Source: Streptomyces sp. Je 1-332
GTDB taxonomy: Bacteria; Actinomycetota; Actinomycetes; Streptomycetales; Streptomycetaceae
Direction: 5' to 3'
NCBI RefSeq assembly: GCF_040730185.1
Contig: NZ_CP160402.1
Span: forward strand, 7,316,001-7,380,000
DNA length: 64,000 nt
The notes beneath the pieces were generated by a model. It saw only the letters and a list, made by a program, of their open reading frames with translations, made no database searches and was not told where the DNA came from. The position numbers and the translations under genes are program-made. This document shows, one piece after another, positions 35,413-44,169 of this stretch; the stretch's first letter is position 1; every line of letters begins with the position of its first letter.

Positions 35413-36200
35413 CGGATGCCAAGGACGTCAGGGACGCCAGGGACGCGAAGGACTTCGAGGGGCTGAAGGCCCTGGTCACCGGCGGAGCCTCCGGTATCGG
35501 ACGGGCCACTGCCGAGCTGCTCGCCGCGCGCGGGGCCCAGGTCGCCGTGCTCGACCTCGATCCCAGCACCGTAAAGAAGCCTCTCACCGGCCACCGCGCC
35601 GACGTCGCGGACGACGCCTCGGTGCGCGAAGCCGTCGCCGCCGCGGTGGCCGGCCTCGGCGGACTGGACGTCCTGGTCAACAACGCGGGCATCGGCGCCC
35701 AGGGCACCGTCGAGGACAACGACGACGACCAGTGGCACAAGGTGCTCGACGTGAACGTCCTCGGGATCGTGCGCACCACCCGCGCCGCCCTGCCGCACCT
35801 GCGGGCCTCCCGCCACGCGGCGATCGTCAACACCTGCTCGATCGCCGCCACCGCGGGCCTCCCGCAGCGTGCCCTGTACTCGGCGTCCAAGGGCGCGGTG
35901 CTCTCCCTGACCCTCGCCATGGCCGCGGACCACGTACGCGAAGGGGTGCGCGTCAACTGCGTCAACCCCGGCACCGTCGACACCCCCTGGGTCGGCCGTC
36001 TCCTGGACGCAGCGCCCGATCCCGTGGCCGAGCGTGCCGCGCTCGAAGCCCGGCAGCCGACCGGCCGTCTGGTGAGCGCGGACGAAGTCGCGGGCGCCAT
36101 CGCCTACTTGGCGAGCCCGCTCTCCGGAGCGACCACCGGCACGGCGCTCGCCGTCGACGGCGGCATGCAGGGCCTGCGCCTGCGCCCGGCGGCCCGGTGA
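35409..36200 (+). CDS. SDR dehydrogenase, probable 2-keto-3-deoxy-L-fuconate dehydrogenase
   Basis: 263 residues from ATG 35409, overlapping the dehydratase stop. A charged low-complexity start ([13 protein letters not shown]) precedes the Rossmann core: [13 protein letters not shown] (21-33), NNAG (91-94), catalytic Ser144, Tyr157 and Lys161 (YSASK). In the oxidative L-fucose pathway an SDR oxidises 2-keto-3-deoxy-L-fuconate at C4 to the 2,4-diketo acid; this gene sits exactly where that enzyme is expected. It could instead be the L-fucose 1-dehydrogenase, with the aldo/keto reductase doing another step. Confidence 0.88.
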   Translation: MTDAKDVRDARDAKDFEGLKALVTGGASGIGRATAELLAARGAQVAVLDLDPSTVKKPLTGHRADVADDASVREAVAAAVAGLGGLDVLVNNAGIGAQGTVEDNDDDQWHKVLDVNVLGIVRTTRAALPHLRASRHAAIVNTCSIAATAGLPQRALYSASKGAVLSLTLAMAADHVREGVRVNCVNPGTVDTPWVGRLLDAAPDPVAERAALEARQPTGRLVSADEVAGAIAYLASPLSGATTGTALAVDGGMQGLRLRPAAR

Positions 36201-37201
36201 GCGGCGTGACCCGGCGCACCATCGGACCCGGCGGCGTCGAGGTGACCGAGCTGTCCTTCGGCGCCGCCGGCCTCGGCAACCTCTACGCCCCGATCACCGA
36301 CGAGGATGCCGCCGCGGCGATCGACGCCGCATGGGACGCGGGCATCCGCTACTTCGATACGGCGCCGCACTACGGCATCGGCCTGTCGGAGCGCCGCCTT
36401 GGCGAGGCACTGCGGGCCCGGCCCCGCGAGGCGTGCACGCTCTCGACGAAGGCGGGCCGGCTCCTCGGACCGGTGGAGGGTCCCGTGGGCGACGACCTCG
36501 CCCACGGCTTCGCCGTGCCCGCCACACACCGCCGTGTCTGGGACTTCAGCGCGGACGGCATCCGCCGCTCCCTGGAGGCGAGCCTCACCCGCCTCGGGCT
36601 CGACCGCGTCGACATCGTCTACCTCCACGACCCGGACGACCACGCGGAACAGGCCTTCCGCGAGGGGTACCCGGCCCTGGAGCGGCTGCGCTCCGAAGGC
36701 GTCGTCGGCGCGATCGGCGCGGGCATGAACCAGACGGCGATGCTCACCCGCTTCGTCCGTGAGACCGACGTCGACGCCGTGCTGTGCGCGGGCCGCTACA
36801 CGCTCCTGGACCAGAGCGCCCTGGCCGAGCTGCTCCCTGCCGCGCACGAGCGCGGCACGGCGGTGGTGATCGGCGGCGTCTTCAACTCCGGCCTGCTCGC
36901 CGACCCCCGCCCCGGCGCGACGTACGACTACACGACCGCGCCGCAGGATCTGGTGGACCGCGCCCGCCGTCTGCAGACGATCGCGGAGCGGCACGGCACC
37001 ACACTGCGCGCCGCCGCCCTGGCCTTCCCCCTGGCCCACCCGGCGGTGACTACTGTCCTCGTCGGCGCCCGCTCGCCGTACGAAGTCCGGGACGCGGCTG
37101 CGCAGTTCGCGACCGACGTCCCTGAGGACTTCTGGAAGGAAGCCCGGGCCGGAGAGCTACTGCCCGCCCACGTACCCGTCCCCGGAGAGGCCGCCGAGTG
37201 A
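36197..37201 (+). CDS. Aldo/keto reductase, probable L-fucose dehydrogenase
   Basis: 334 residues from GTG 36197 (GTGA overlap). The AKR tetrad is visible: Asp54 and Tyr59 in YFDTAPHYG, Lys85 in LSTKAGR, His144 in VYLHDPDD. The C-terminal cofactor site is TTVLVGARSPYEV. AKRs of this kind in fucose operons oxidise L-fucose (or D-threo-aldoses such as L-galactose and D-arabinose) to the 1,5-lactone with NAD(P). Overlap with both neighbours shows tight translational coupling. Confidence 0.9.
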   Translation: MSGVTRRTIGPGGVEVTELSFGAAGLGNLYAPITDEDAAAAIDAAWDAGIRYFDTAPHYGIGLSERRLGEALRARPREACTLSTKAGRLLGPVEGPVGDDLAHGFAVPATHRRVWDFSADGIRRSLEASLTRLGLDRVDIVYLHDPDDHAEQAFREGYPALERLRSEGVVGAIGAGMNQTAMLTRFVRETDVDAVLCAGRYTLLDQSALAELLPAAHERGTAVVIGGVFNSGLLADPRPGATYDYTTAPQDLVDRARRLQTIAERHGTTLRAAALAFPLAHPAVTTVLVGARSPYEVRDAAAQFATDVPEDFWKEARAGELLPAHVPVPGEAAE

Positions 37202-37512
37202 GAATCGCCCTGCACACCAAGGTCCGCGCCGACCGGGTCGCCGAGTACGACGCCGCGCACCGCGAGGTACCCGCCGAACTGGTCGCCGCCATCCGCGCGG
37301 CGGGCGCCACCTCCTGGACGATCTGGCGCAGCGGCACCGACCTCTTCCACGTCCTGGAGTGCGAGGACTACGCCCGCCTGCTCGCCGAGCTGGACAAGCT
37401 GCCGGTCAACATCGCCTGGCAGGCACGCATGGCCGAGCTGCTCGACGTCGTCCACGACTACTCGGCCGAGGGCGCGGATGCGGGCCTGCCCGTCGTATGG
37501 GAGCTGCCGTGA
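37198..37512 (+). CDS. L-rhamnose/L-fucose mutarotase family protein
   Basis: 104 residues from GTG 37198, overlapping the previous stop. The fold is that of the RhaM (DUF718) family: RIALHTKVRADRVAEYDAAH, then TSWTIWRSGTDLFHVLECED with the conserved His and acidic residues, and the closing VVHDYSAEG. It interconverts alpha and beta anomers so that the dehydrogenase receives the right pyranose form; in this operon the sugar is probably L-fucose. Confidence 0.88.
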   Translation: MRIALHTKVRADRVAEYDAAHREVPAELVAAIRAAGATSWTIWRSGTDLFHVLECEDYARLLAELDKLPVNIAWQARMAELLDVVHDYSAEGADAGLPVVWELP

Positions 37513-38357
37513 CAGCGCGTCTCATCGACGCCCACCACCACGTGTGGGACCTCTCCGTACGCGACCAGGAATGGATCACCGGCGAGGCGCTCGCCCCGAT
37601 CCGCAGGAACTTCTCACTGGCCGATCTTCTGCCCGAGACCCGCGCGGCCGGTGTCGCGGCGACCGTGCTCGTCCAGACGGTCACCGTCGCCGATGAGACC
37701 CCCGAGTTCCTCGCCCTGGCGGCGGGCAGTGATCTGGTGGCGGGTGTGGTCGGATGGACCGATCTCACCCGCCCGGACGCCGGTGACGCGCTCGCGAAGC
37801 TGCGTGAACTCCCGGGCGGTCAGCGCCTCGTGGGCATCCGGCATCAAGTGCAGGGCGAGCCCGACCCGCAGTGGCTGCTGCGGCCCGACGTGCGCCGGGG
37901 TCTTGCCGCGGTCGGCGCGGCCGGTCTCGCCTACGACCTCGTGGTGCTGCCCAACCAGCTGCCGGCCTGCGTCAAGGCGGCCCAGGAACACCCCGGTGTC
38001 ACCTTCGTCCTGGACCATCTGGGCAAGCCGCCCGTCGCATCCGGCGCCCTCGAACCCTGGGCCACCGCGATCCGCGCGCTCGCGGCATGCTCGAACACCG
38101 TCTGCAAACTCTCCGGCCTGGTGACCGAAGCCGACCCGAAGACCTGGACGGTGGATGACCTGCGACCGTACGCGGACACGGTGCTGGACGCCTTCGGGCC
38201 TGACCGGCTGATGTTCGGCTCGGACTGGCCCGTCTGCACTCTGGCGGCCACGTACGCCGAAGTCGTCGACTCGGCTCGCCAGTTGACCGACTCGCTGGGC
38301 GACAGCGAACGAGCCGCCGTGTTCGCAGGCACCGCGACCCGCGTCTACGGCCTGTGA
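37509..38357 (+). CDS. Amidohydrolase family, probable L-fuconolactonase
   Basis: 282 residues from GTG 37509 (GTGA overlap). The N-terminal metal motif is DAHHHVWD (His9 and His11 in HxH); the family segment QEWITGEALAPIRRNFSLAD follows. The C-terminal FGSDWPVC carries the catalytic Asp. These are hallmarks of the amidohydrolase_2 lactonases, which open L-fucono-1,5-lactone to L-fuconate. It is the last gene of the operon; the stop is one base from the convergent stop of the next gene. Confidence 0.9.
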   Translation: MTARLIDAHHHVWDLSVRDQEWITGEALAPIRRNFSLADLLPETRAAGVAATVLVQTVTVADETPEFLALAAGSDLVAGVVGWTDLTRPDAGDALAKLRELPGGQRLVGIRHQVQGEPDPQWLLRPDVRRGLAAVGAAGLAYDLVVLPNQLPACVKAAQEHPGVTFVLDHLGKPPVASGALEPWATAIRALAACSNTVCKLSGLVTEADPKTWTVDDLRPYADTVLDAFGPDRLMFGSDWPVCTLAATYAEVVDSARQLTDSLGDSERAAVFAGTATRVYGL

Positions 38358-38358
38358 C

Positions 38359-39780
38359 TCACCGGGGCGACGACACCCGCGTCGGCGGCAGAAACTCCCG
38401 GACGTATGTCCGCTCCCAGTAGGCGCCCGTCTCCCGCAGCTCGCGCCAGGTCGTGAAGCGGTAGCGGTAGAGCCGGGCGCGGATGTACGCGGGAGGCGCG
38501 TCCGGCGGGAACGGGACGTGCCGCAGCAGCCGCAGCGTGGCCGGGTCGCCGTCCAGGAGCCGCTCCACCAGCGGGCCGAACCACGAGCGCGCGTAGGCGG
38601 GGGAGAGCGCCGCGAACCACATCATCCAGTCGAGCCGCAGATGGTAGGGGGCGAACTGCCGTGGCCGGCGGCGCACATCGCCCGGCTTGCCCTTGAACTC
38701 GTACTCCCGCCACTCCGACTCCTGGCGGGGTGTCGTGTCCGCCGTGCCCTCGATGACCACCTCCTGCCGGACGCGGCTGACGCTGCCGAACGCGCCGTAC
38801 GCGTTGACGAGATGGAGCGGGTCGTAGGAGTAGTTCATGATCTGCCCGCGCGTGAAGAGATTGCGCGCCGGACGGTAACTCAGCCCCAGGATCAGTGCGG
38901 TCACCGCGATGACGACCACCTCGTACCAGAGCGGGGGAGCAGGCGAGGTCGTGGACGGCGCTCCCGCACCGCCCAGGTCCACGACGGACACGGCGAGCAC
39001 GATCGTCAGCCAGTTCAGCCAGGCGAAGTTGCCGGACAGGACGAGCCACAACTGGGTGACGATCATCAGGCAGGCGGCGGCCGTCGCGATCGGCTGCGGC
39101 GTGAACAACAGGACGGGCACGACGAGTTGGGTGAAGTGGTTCGCGGCGACCTCCGCCCGGTGGACGGGTTCGGGCAGGTGGTGGAAGAACCGGCTCAGCG
39201 GGCCCGGCATCGGCTGTGTCTCGTGGTGGAAGTACAGGCAGGTGAGCTTGCGCCAGCAGGCGTCGCCGCGCATCTTGATCAGCCCGGCCCCGAACTCGAC
39301 GCGGAACAGCACCCAGCGCAGCAGCAGGAGGATGAGCACCGGGGGCGCCGTCTCGCCATTTCCGAGGAAGACGGCGAGGAAGCCCACCTCCAGGAGCAGC
39401 GACTCCCAGCCGAAGCCGTACCAGGTCTGTCCCACGTTCACGATCGAGAGGTACAGGACCCACGGCACGAGCCAGAGCAGCATGCCGCCCCACAGGGGCA
39501 GGAGCCCGTCGACGCCCGCGAGCAGCGCGAGGGCGCAGGCGCAGCCGGACCACGCGACGAGGGCGAAGAAGCGGTCCGAGTAGTGCAGCTGGAAGAGGCT
39601 CGGCGCTCGACGGAACGGCACACGCTCGACGTAGCGCGGCACGGGCAGCATGCCGTGCTCCCCGATCAGCGCACGGAACTGCAGCGCGGCGCCCAGGAAC
39701 GCCACGAGATAGAGCGCGGCGAGGCCCCGCTGAAACACGAGGCGCCCGAGCCAGTACTGATCCGCTGTGAACCACTCCAC
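38359..39780 (-). CDS. Lipase maturation factor-like membrane protein
   Basis: 473 residues if GTG 39780 (VEWFTADQYWLGRLVFQRG) is used; longer in-frame starts up to 39927 add only Arg/Ala-rich residues and no ribosome site is clear. There are about eight membrane helices (GLAALYLVAFLGAALQF, ALVAWSGCACALALLAG, PPVLILLLLRWVLFRVEFGA). The diagnostic segment is FGAGLIKMRGDACWRKLTCL followed by YFHHETQPMPGPLSRFFHHL, shared with LMF1/LMF2 proteins. Vertebrate LMF1 helps fold lipases in the ER; the bacterial role is not known. A periodic GCCTCGCGCCCCGCAC repeat lies upstream near 39866-39900. Confidence 0.88.
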   Translation of the reverse strand: MEWFTADQYWLGRLVFQRGLAALYLVAFLGAALQFRALIGEHGMLPVPRYVERVPFRRAPSLFQLHYSDRFFALVAWSGCACALALLAGVDGLLPLWGGMLLWLVPWVLYLSIVNVGQTWYGFGWESLLLEVGFLAVFLGNGETAPPVLILLLLRWVLFRVEFGAGLIKMRGDACWRKLTCLYFHHETQPMPGPLSRFFHHLPEPVHRAEVAANHFTQLVVPVLLFTPQPIATAAACLMIVTQLWLVLSGNFAWLNWLTIVLAVSVVDLGGAGAPSTTSPAPPLWYEVVVIAVTALILGLSYRPARNLFTRGQIMNYSYDPLHLVNAYGAFGSVSRVRQEVVIEGTADTTPRQESEWREYEFKGKPGDVRRRPRQFAPYHLRLDWMMWFAALSPAYARSWFGPLVERLLDGDPATLRLLRHVPFPPDAPPAYIRARLYRYRFTTWRELRETGAYWERTYVREFLPPTRVSSPR

Positions 39781-39986
39781 AAGCCCATCTTGCGCCCAAC
39801 CCGACCGCCCGCCCTCCCCGGCTCGCGCGACTGACGCCGCCTCTGACGCACCAGTCGCCTCCCGCCTCGCGCCCCGCACCAGCCGCCTCGCGCCCCGCAC
39901 GCCCCAGCCCTCTCCCGCCTTGCGCACCGTCTCCGGCTGGCTCAGAGAATGGGGTGAAAGCGCCCGACAACAGGCGGGAGAGCGCG

Positions 39987-41150
39987 GTGCGTGTGCCCAT
40001 CAGGCTCGCCAGGAACCATGCGGCCGTCTTCGCGATATCCGCGGCCATCGCCGTCGCTGGATGCTCCGGCGGTGGCGGCGAGAACGCCGCTGACGGTGGC
40101 TCCGAGCTGTTCATGCAGCCGGTCGCCGCTCAGGGTCCCGATCCTTTCACCGACTCCACCGCGACATCCACGGCGAGCCCCTCGCCCGTCACCCGTTCGC
40201 CGCAGCCCTCGCCGACGGGAACCTCATCGCCCACGGCCCAGGGCGTGCGCTCCCTCTCGGGCGGTACGCCAGGCCTGTACGGCGGTACGCGCTCCCTCGC
40301 CAGCTGCGATGTCGACGCCCAGGTCCGTTTCCTCAGCGCCGACCAGGGCAAGAGCCGCGCCTTCGCCCAGGTCTCGGGCGTCTCGCAGGCCGGCATTCCC
40401 GGCTTCCTGCGCGGCCTGACGCCCGTCGTGCTGCGGGCCGACACCCGCGTCACCAACCACGGCTATCGCGACGGCGGCGTCACCAGCTACCAGTCCGTAC
40501 TGCAGACCGGCACCGCGGTCCTCGTCGACAACCGAGGACTGCCGCGCGTGCGGTGCGCCTGCGGAAACCCGCTGAAGCCGCCGGTCGCGCTCAAGGGCAC
40601 CCCGAGCCACCAGGGCAAGCAGTGGTCCGGTTACCGCCCGGCGCAGGTCGTGGTGGTGACTCCGGCCCCGAAGATCATCGTGAACATCACCATCGTGAAC
40701 ATCGTCGACAACACCTGGATCGAGCGGAAGATCGGGGACAAGCACGGCCGCCACGACCACACCGTGCCGCCTCCGACACCGACCCCCAGCACGCCTACAC
40801 CGAGCACGCCGACTCCCAGCACGCCGACTCCCAGCACCCCCACCCCGAGTACGCCGACCCCCAGCACGCCCACCCCGAGCACCCCGTCCCCGAGCGACCC
40901 CGACGACAGCGACTCGCCCAGTGACAGCGACTCGCCCAGCGACAGTGACACCCCGAGCGACAGTGACTCGCCCAGCGACAGTGACACTCCGAGTGACAGT
41001 GACACCCCGAGTGACAGCGACTCGCCCAGCGAAATGGGCGACACCTCCACGGACTGCCCCACGCTCGCTCCCGGCACGGGCGCGGAGCCGCCCACCGACG
41101 TCCCGACGGAGATTCCACCGGGCTGCCCCACGCCCGTGCCGAGCGGCTGA
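39987..41150 (+). CDS. DUF6777-like lipoprotein with PTPST and SDSDSP repeat tail
   Basis: 387 residues from GTG 39987 (GGAGAG upstream); GTG 39954 would add 11. The signal ends in the lipobox VAGCSGGGG. A Ser/Thr/Pro-rich linker follows, then a globular domain (PGLYGGTRSLASCDVDAQVR, VTSYQSVLQTGTAVLVDNRG, RVRCACGNPLKPPV) as in DUF6777 proteins of Streptomyces. After KIGDKHGRHDHTVPPP come about eight PTPST units and then a run of SDSDSPSD/SDSDTPSD units. The tail is probably an extended, wall-spanning spacer, possibly glycosylated. Function is unknown. Confidence 0.85.
   Translation: MRVPIRLARNHAAVFAISAAIAVAGCSGGGGENAADGGSELFMQPVAAQGPDPFTDSTATSTASPSPVTRSPQPSPTGTSSPTAQGVRSLSGGTPGLYGGTRSLASCDVDAQVRFLSADQGKSRAFAQVSGVSQAGIPGFLRGLTPVVLRADTRVTNHGYRDGGVTSYQSVLQTGTAVLVDNRGLPRVRCACGNPLKPPVALKGTPSHQGKQWSGYRPAQVVVVTPAPKIIVNITIVNIVDNTWIERKIGDKHGRHDHTVPPPTPTPSTPTPSTPTPSTPTPSTPTPSTPTPSTPTPSTPSPSDPDDSDSPSDSDSPSDSDTPSDSDSPSDSDTPSDSDTPSDSDSPSEMGDTSTDCPTLAPGTGAEPPTDVPTEIPPGCPTPVPSG
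40776..41033 (+). repeat. Coding tandem repeats (PTPST then SDSDSP)
   Basis: The first part (to about 40893) repeats a 15-base unit of the type ACGCC(G/C)ACTCCCAGC, encoding PTPST. The second part (about 40905-41033) repeats an 18-base unit GACAGTGACTCGCCCAGC-like, encoding DSDSPS. Copies differ mainly at wobble positions. Confidence 0.8.
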
Positions 41151-41192
41151 GCGTGCGCGCTCGGGCCCGACAGCGAAGAATCATGAAGTGTC

Positions 41193-43262
41193 ATGACGAC
41201 CACGTCACTGCCGGACGACTGGCCAGCGCATCCACGGTCGATCCTGGCTCTCAACCACACAGGCTGCTTCGACTGGGACCTCGACAGCGGCCTGATGCAT
41301 CTCGACGCCGCCGGCCACGAGGTCTTCGACCTGCGGGCCGGTGAGTACGACGGCCACCCGACGAGCCTCGCCGTCCGCGTCCCACCGGTGGAGTCGCACC
41401 GCCTCGACGCCTACGTCTCGCACGCCCTCAAGGACGGCAGCCGGACCTACGGCATCTACTTCCGCATCCGGCTGCGCGACGGCGGACTCCGCTGGACCCA
41501 TACCCAAGGGTTCATCCAGCGTGACGCAACGGGCAGGCCGCGCCGCATCGTGGGCATCGTCCGCGACGCCACCCAGGAACTGGGCGACAGCACGGCCCGG
41601 CATCAGCGCGCCGACGAGGAGGAGGACAGGCGCCGCCGTACGAGCATCGTGCAGGGCACCACGGCGGCCCTCGCGCACGCGCGCACCGTCCGTGACGTCA
41701 TCGACGTACTCAAGGACACCCACGGCCTCGCACACCTGGGCGCGTCGAACCTGGTCATGGGCCTGGTCGAGGCCGGGCGGATCCGGCTGGTCGCGGAAGG
41801 GCCCGTGGGCAGCTTCGTGCCGGGCACCAAGTTCACGCGGATCGACGAGCGGTTTCCGATGAGCGACGCCGTGCGCACCCTCTCGCCGCGCTTCATCGAG
41901 ACGGCGGCCGAGTTCGCGGCCTCGTACCCGGAGCTGTGGCCGCACATAGACGAGCTGGGCATCACATCGGCCGCGTATCTGCCGCTGATCGCGCAGGCCA
42001 AGCCGATCGGCGTGCTCGGCCTGCTCTACCAGGACAAGACCGGCTTCACCGAGGAGGAGCGCAACGTCCTCGTCGCGCTCGGCAGCGGCATCGCGCAGAG
42101 CCTCCAGCGCGCCATGTTCTACGAGCAGGAGAAGGACCTCGCCCAGGGCCTCCAGCAGGCGATGCTGCCGCGCACCATCCCCGGCGTACCCGGCGCCGAC
42201 GTCGCGGTCCGCTACCGCTCGGCGGCGCTCGGCCGGGACATCGGCGGCGACTGGTACGACGTGATCCCGCTGCCGGGCGGCCGGGTCGGGGCGGTCATCG
42301 GCGACGTCCAGGGCCATGACACCCACGCCGCGGCCGTCATGGGCCAGCTGCGCATCGTGCTGCGCGCCTACGCCGCCGAGGGGCACACGCCCGCCACCGT
42401 CATGGCCCGCGCCTCGGGCTTCCTGCACGAGTTGGATACCGAACGCTTCGCCACCTGCCTCTACGCGGAGGCCGACCTGACGTCGGGCGTGGTCCAACTG
42501 GTGCGAGCCGGTCACATCGACCCCCTCCTCCAGCAGACCGACGGAAGCTGCCGCAGGGTGCCGGTCGACGGAGGGCTCCCGCTGGGCCTCTCGGCCGAGT
42601 TCGGCCGGCTCGAATACCCGGTCACCACCTTCGAACTCGACGCGGGCCAGACCCTGTTGCTCTTCACCGACGGTCTCATCGAGGAGCCGGGCGTCGACCT
42701 CGACGACGGTCTGCGGGCCCTGGGCGAACTCGCCTGCTCGGGACCGGGCGACCTCCAGCAACTCGCGGACCGGCTCTGCGAGATCGCGGACGAACGCGGC
42801 GGCGAGGACGACGCGGCGCTGCTCCTCCTGCGCCGCCGCCCGGTCGACGCACCCCGCTCCGGCGGCCGCCTCCAGCAGCACGTGGGCCCCGGGGACCCGG
42901 AGGCCCTCGCCGAGGCCCGGCACATGATCCGGGCCGCGGTGCGCGCCTGGGGCGCCCGGGACCGCGCCGACGACATCGAGCTGGTGGCGGACGAGGTGAT
43001 CACCAACGCGCTGATGCACACCGACGGCGCGGCGGTCGTGACCCTACGGGTGGTCAGCGGCACCGACCGGCGGCTGCGCGTGGAGGTCGAGGACTCGTCG
43101 AGCGCACTGCCGCGCCGCCGTGAGGCGGGGGAATCGGGAGTGTCGGGCCGGGGGTTGATGCTGGTGGACATGCTCGCGGACGGGTGGGGTGTCGAGTCGC
43201 GCGGCGGCGGCAAGAGCGTGTGGTGCGAGTTCATCGTGCCCGCGCGGGAAAGCCAGGGTTAG
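41193..43262 (+). CDS. PAS-GAF-PP2C (SpoIIE-type) phosphatase with C-terminal ATPase domain
   Basis: 689 residues from ATG 41193; no clear ribosome site. Domains in order: PAS (about 12-130; NHTGCFDWDLDSGLMHLDAA), GAF (about 150-310; GITSAAYLPLIAQAKPIGVL), SpoIIE-type PP2C phosphatase (about 325-550; GRDIGGDWYDVIPLPGGRVG, VIGDVQGHDTHAAAVM, with metal-binding Asp residues) and a histidine-kinase-like ATPase (about 565-689; ELVADEVITNALMHTDGA, SGRGLMLVDMLADGWGVES). Such proteins sense a signal and act on anti-sigma-factor antagonists; the fused ATPase resembles an anti-sigma kinase, so both activities are in one chain. It is 43 bases after the lipoprotein gene and 10 before the glycosylase gene. 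Confidence 0.92.
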   Translation: MTTTSLPDDWPAHPRSILALNHTGCFDWDLDSGLMHLDAAGHEVFDLRAGEYDGHPTSLAVRVPPVESHRLDAYVSHALKDGSRTYGIYFRIRLRDGGLRWTHTQGFIQRDATGRPRRIVGIVRDATQELGDSTARHQRADEEEDRRRRTSIVQGTTAALAHARTVRDVIDVLKDTHGLAHLGASNLVMGLVEAGRIRLVAEGPVGSFVPGTKFTRIDERFPMSDAVRTLSPRFIETAAEFAASYPELWPHIDELGITSAAYLPLIAQAKPIGVLGLLYQDKTGFTEEERNVLVALGSGIAQSLQRAMFYEQEKDLAQGLQQAMLPRTIPGVPGADVAVRYRSAALGRDIGGDWYDVIPLPGGRVGAVIGDVQGHDTHAAAVMGQLRIVLRAYAAEGHTPATVMARASGFLHELDTERFATCLYAEADLTSGVVQLVRAGHIDPLLQQTDGSCRRVPVDGGLPLGLSAEFGRLEYPVTTFELDAGQTLLLFTDGLIEEPGVDLDDGLRALGELACSGPGDLQQLADRLCEIADERGGEDDAALLLLRRRPVDAPRSGGRLQQHVGPGDPEALAEARHMIRAAVRAWGARDRADDIELVADEVITNALMHTDGAAVVTLRVVSGTDRRLRVEVEDSSSALPRRREAGESGVSGRGLMLVDMLADGWGVESRGGGKSVWCEFIVPARESQG

Positions 43263-43272
43263 GAGCGAGTGG

Positions 43273-44133
43273 ATGCCGGAACTCCCCGAGGTCGAGGCGC
43301 TGCGCGCCTTCCTCACCGACCACCTCGTCGGCCACGACATCGTCCGGGTGCTGCCCGTGGCGATCAGTGTCCTCAAGACGTACGACCCGCCGCTCGGCGC
43401 CCTCGAAGGGCGCACCGTCACGGCTGTCGCGCGCCACGGCAAGTTCCTCGACCTCGACGCCGACGGCCTGCATCTGGTCACCCACCTCGCCCGCGCGGGC
43501 TGGCTGCACTGGAAGGACCACCTCCCCGACGGTATGCCGCGCCCCGGCAAGGGCCCCCTCGCCCTGCGCGTCGCCCTGGAGACGGGGGAGGGGTTCGACC
43601 TGACGGAGGCGGGCACACAGAAACGCCTCGCGGTGTACGTGACGGAGGCACCGCAGGAGATCCCGGGCATCGCCCGCCTCGGCCCCGATCCGCTGGCCGC
43701 GGACTTCGACGAGGACCGTTTCGCCGCTCTCCTGTCGGACGAACGCAGGCAGATCAAGGGGGCGTTGCGGGACCAGACCCTGATCGCGGGCGTCGGGAAC
43801 GCCTACAGCGACGAGATCCTGCACGCGGCCCGCATGTCCCCGTTCAAGCTCACGTCGAGCCTCACGAAGAAGGAGGTCCATGGGCTGTACGCGGCGCTGC
43901 GGACCACGCTGACCGAGGCTGTCGAGCGCTCGCACGGTGTGGCGGCGGGCCGTCTCAAGGCGGAGAAGAGGAGCGGCCTGCGCGTCCACGGCCGTGCCGG
44001 CGAACCGTGCCCCGTGTGCGGTGACACCATCCGCGAAGTCTCCTTCAGCGACTCCTCGCTGCAGTACTGCCCCACCTGCCAGACGGGCGGGAAGCCGCTT
44101 GCGGACCGGCGGATGTCGCGACTGCTGAAGTAG
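43273..44133 (+). CDS. Fpg/Nei family DNA glycosylase
   Basis: 286 residues from ATG 43273, with AGGAG (43261-43265) upstream. The mature N-terminus is MPELPEVEALR; Pro2 is the catalytic nucleophile and Glu3 follows. A helix-two-turn-helix is present (LIAGVGNAYSDEILHAARMS), and the C-terminal zinc finger is CPVCG...YCPTCQ. The enzyme removes oxidised bases and nicks the strand. The finger reads TIREVSFSDSSLQYCPTCQT rather than the most common GRxTxYCPxCQ form, as in several actinobacterial Fpg/Nei paralogues, so substrate range may differ from MutM. It is probably co-transcribed with the phosphatase gene. Confidence 0.93.
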   Translation: MPELPEVEALRAFLTDHLVGHDIVRVLPVAISVLKTYDPPLGALEGRTVTAVARHGKFLDLDADGLHLVTHLARAGWLHWKDHLPDGMPRPGKGPLALRVALETGEGFDLTEAGTQKRLAVYVTEAPQEIPGIARLGPDPLAADFDEDRFAALLSDERRQIKGALRDQTLIAGVGNAYSDEILHAARMSPFKLTSSLTKKEVHGLYAALRTTLTEAVERSHGVAAGRLKAEKRSGLRVHGRAGEPCPVCGDTIREVSFSDSSLQYCPTCQTGGKPLADRRMSRLLK

Positions 44134-44169
44134 CCGGAAGCGTAGGGGAGTTCGTGGCGTGCGGGCGGC

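Noticed and set aside
40776..41033. Regular repeats resembling a CRISPR array
   Set aside because: Units are 15-18 bases with no spacers and encode a continuous PTPST/SDSDSP protein tail.
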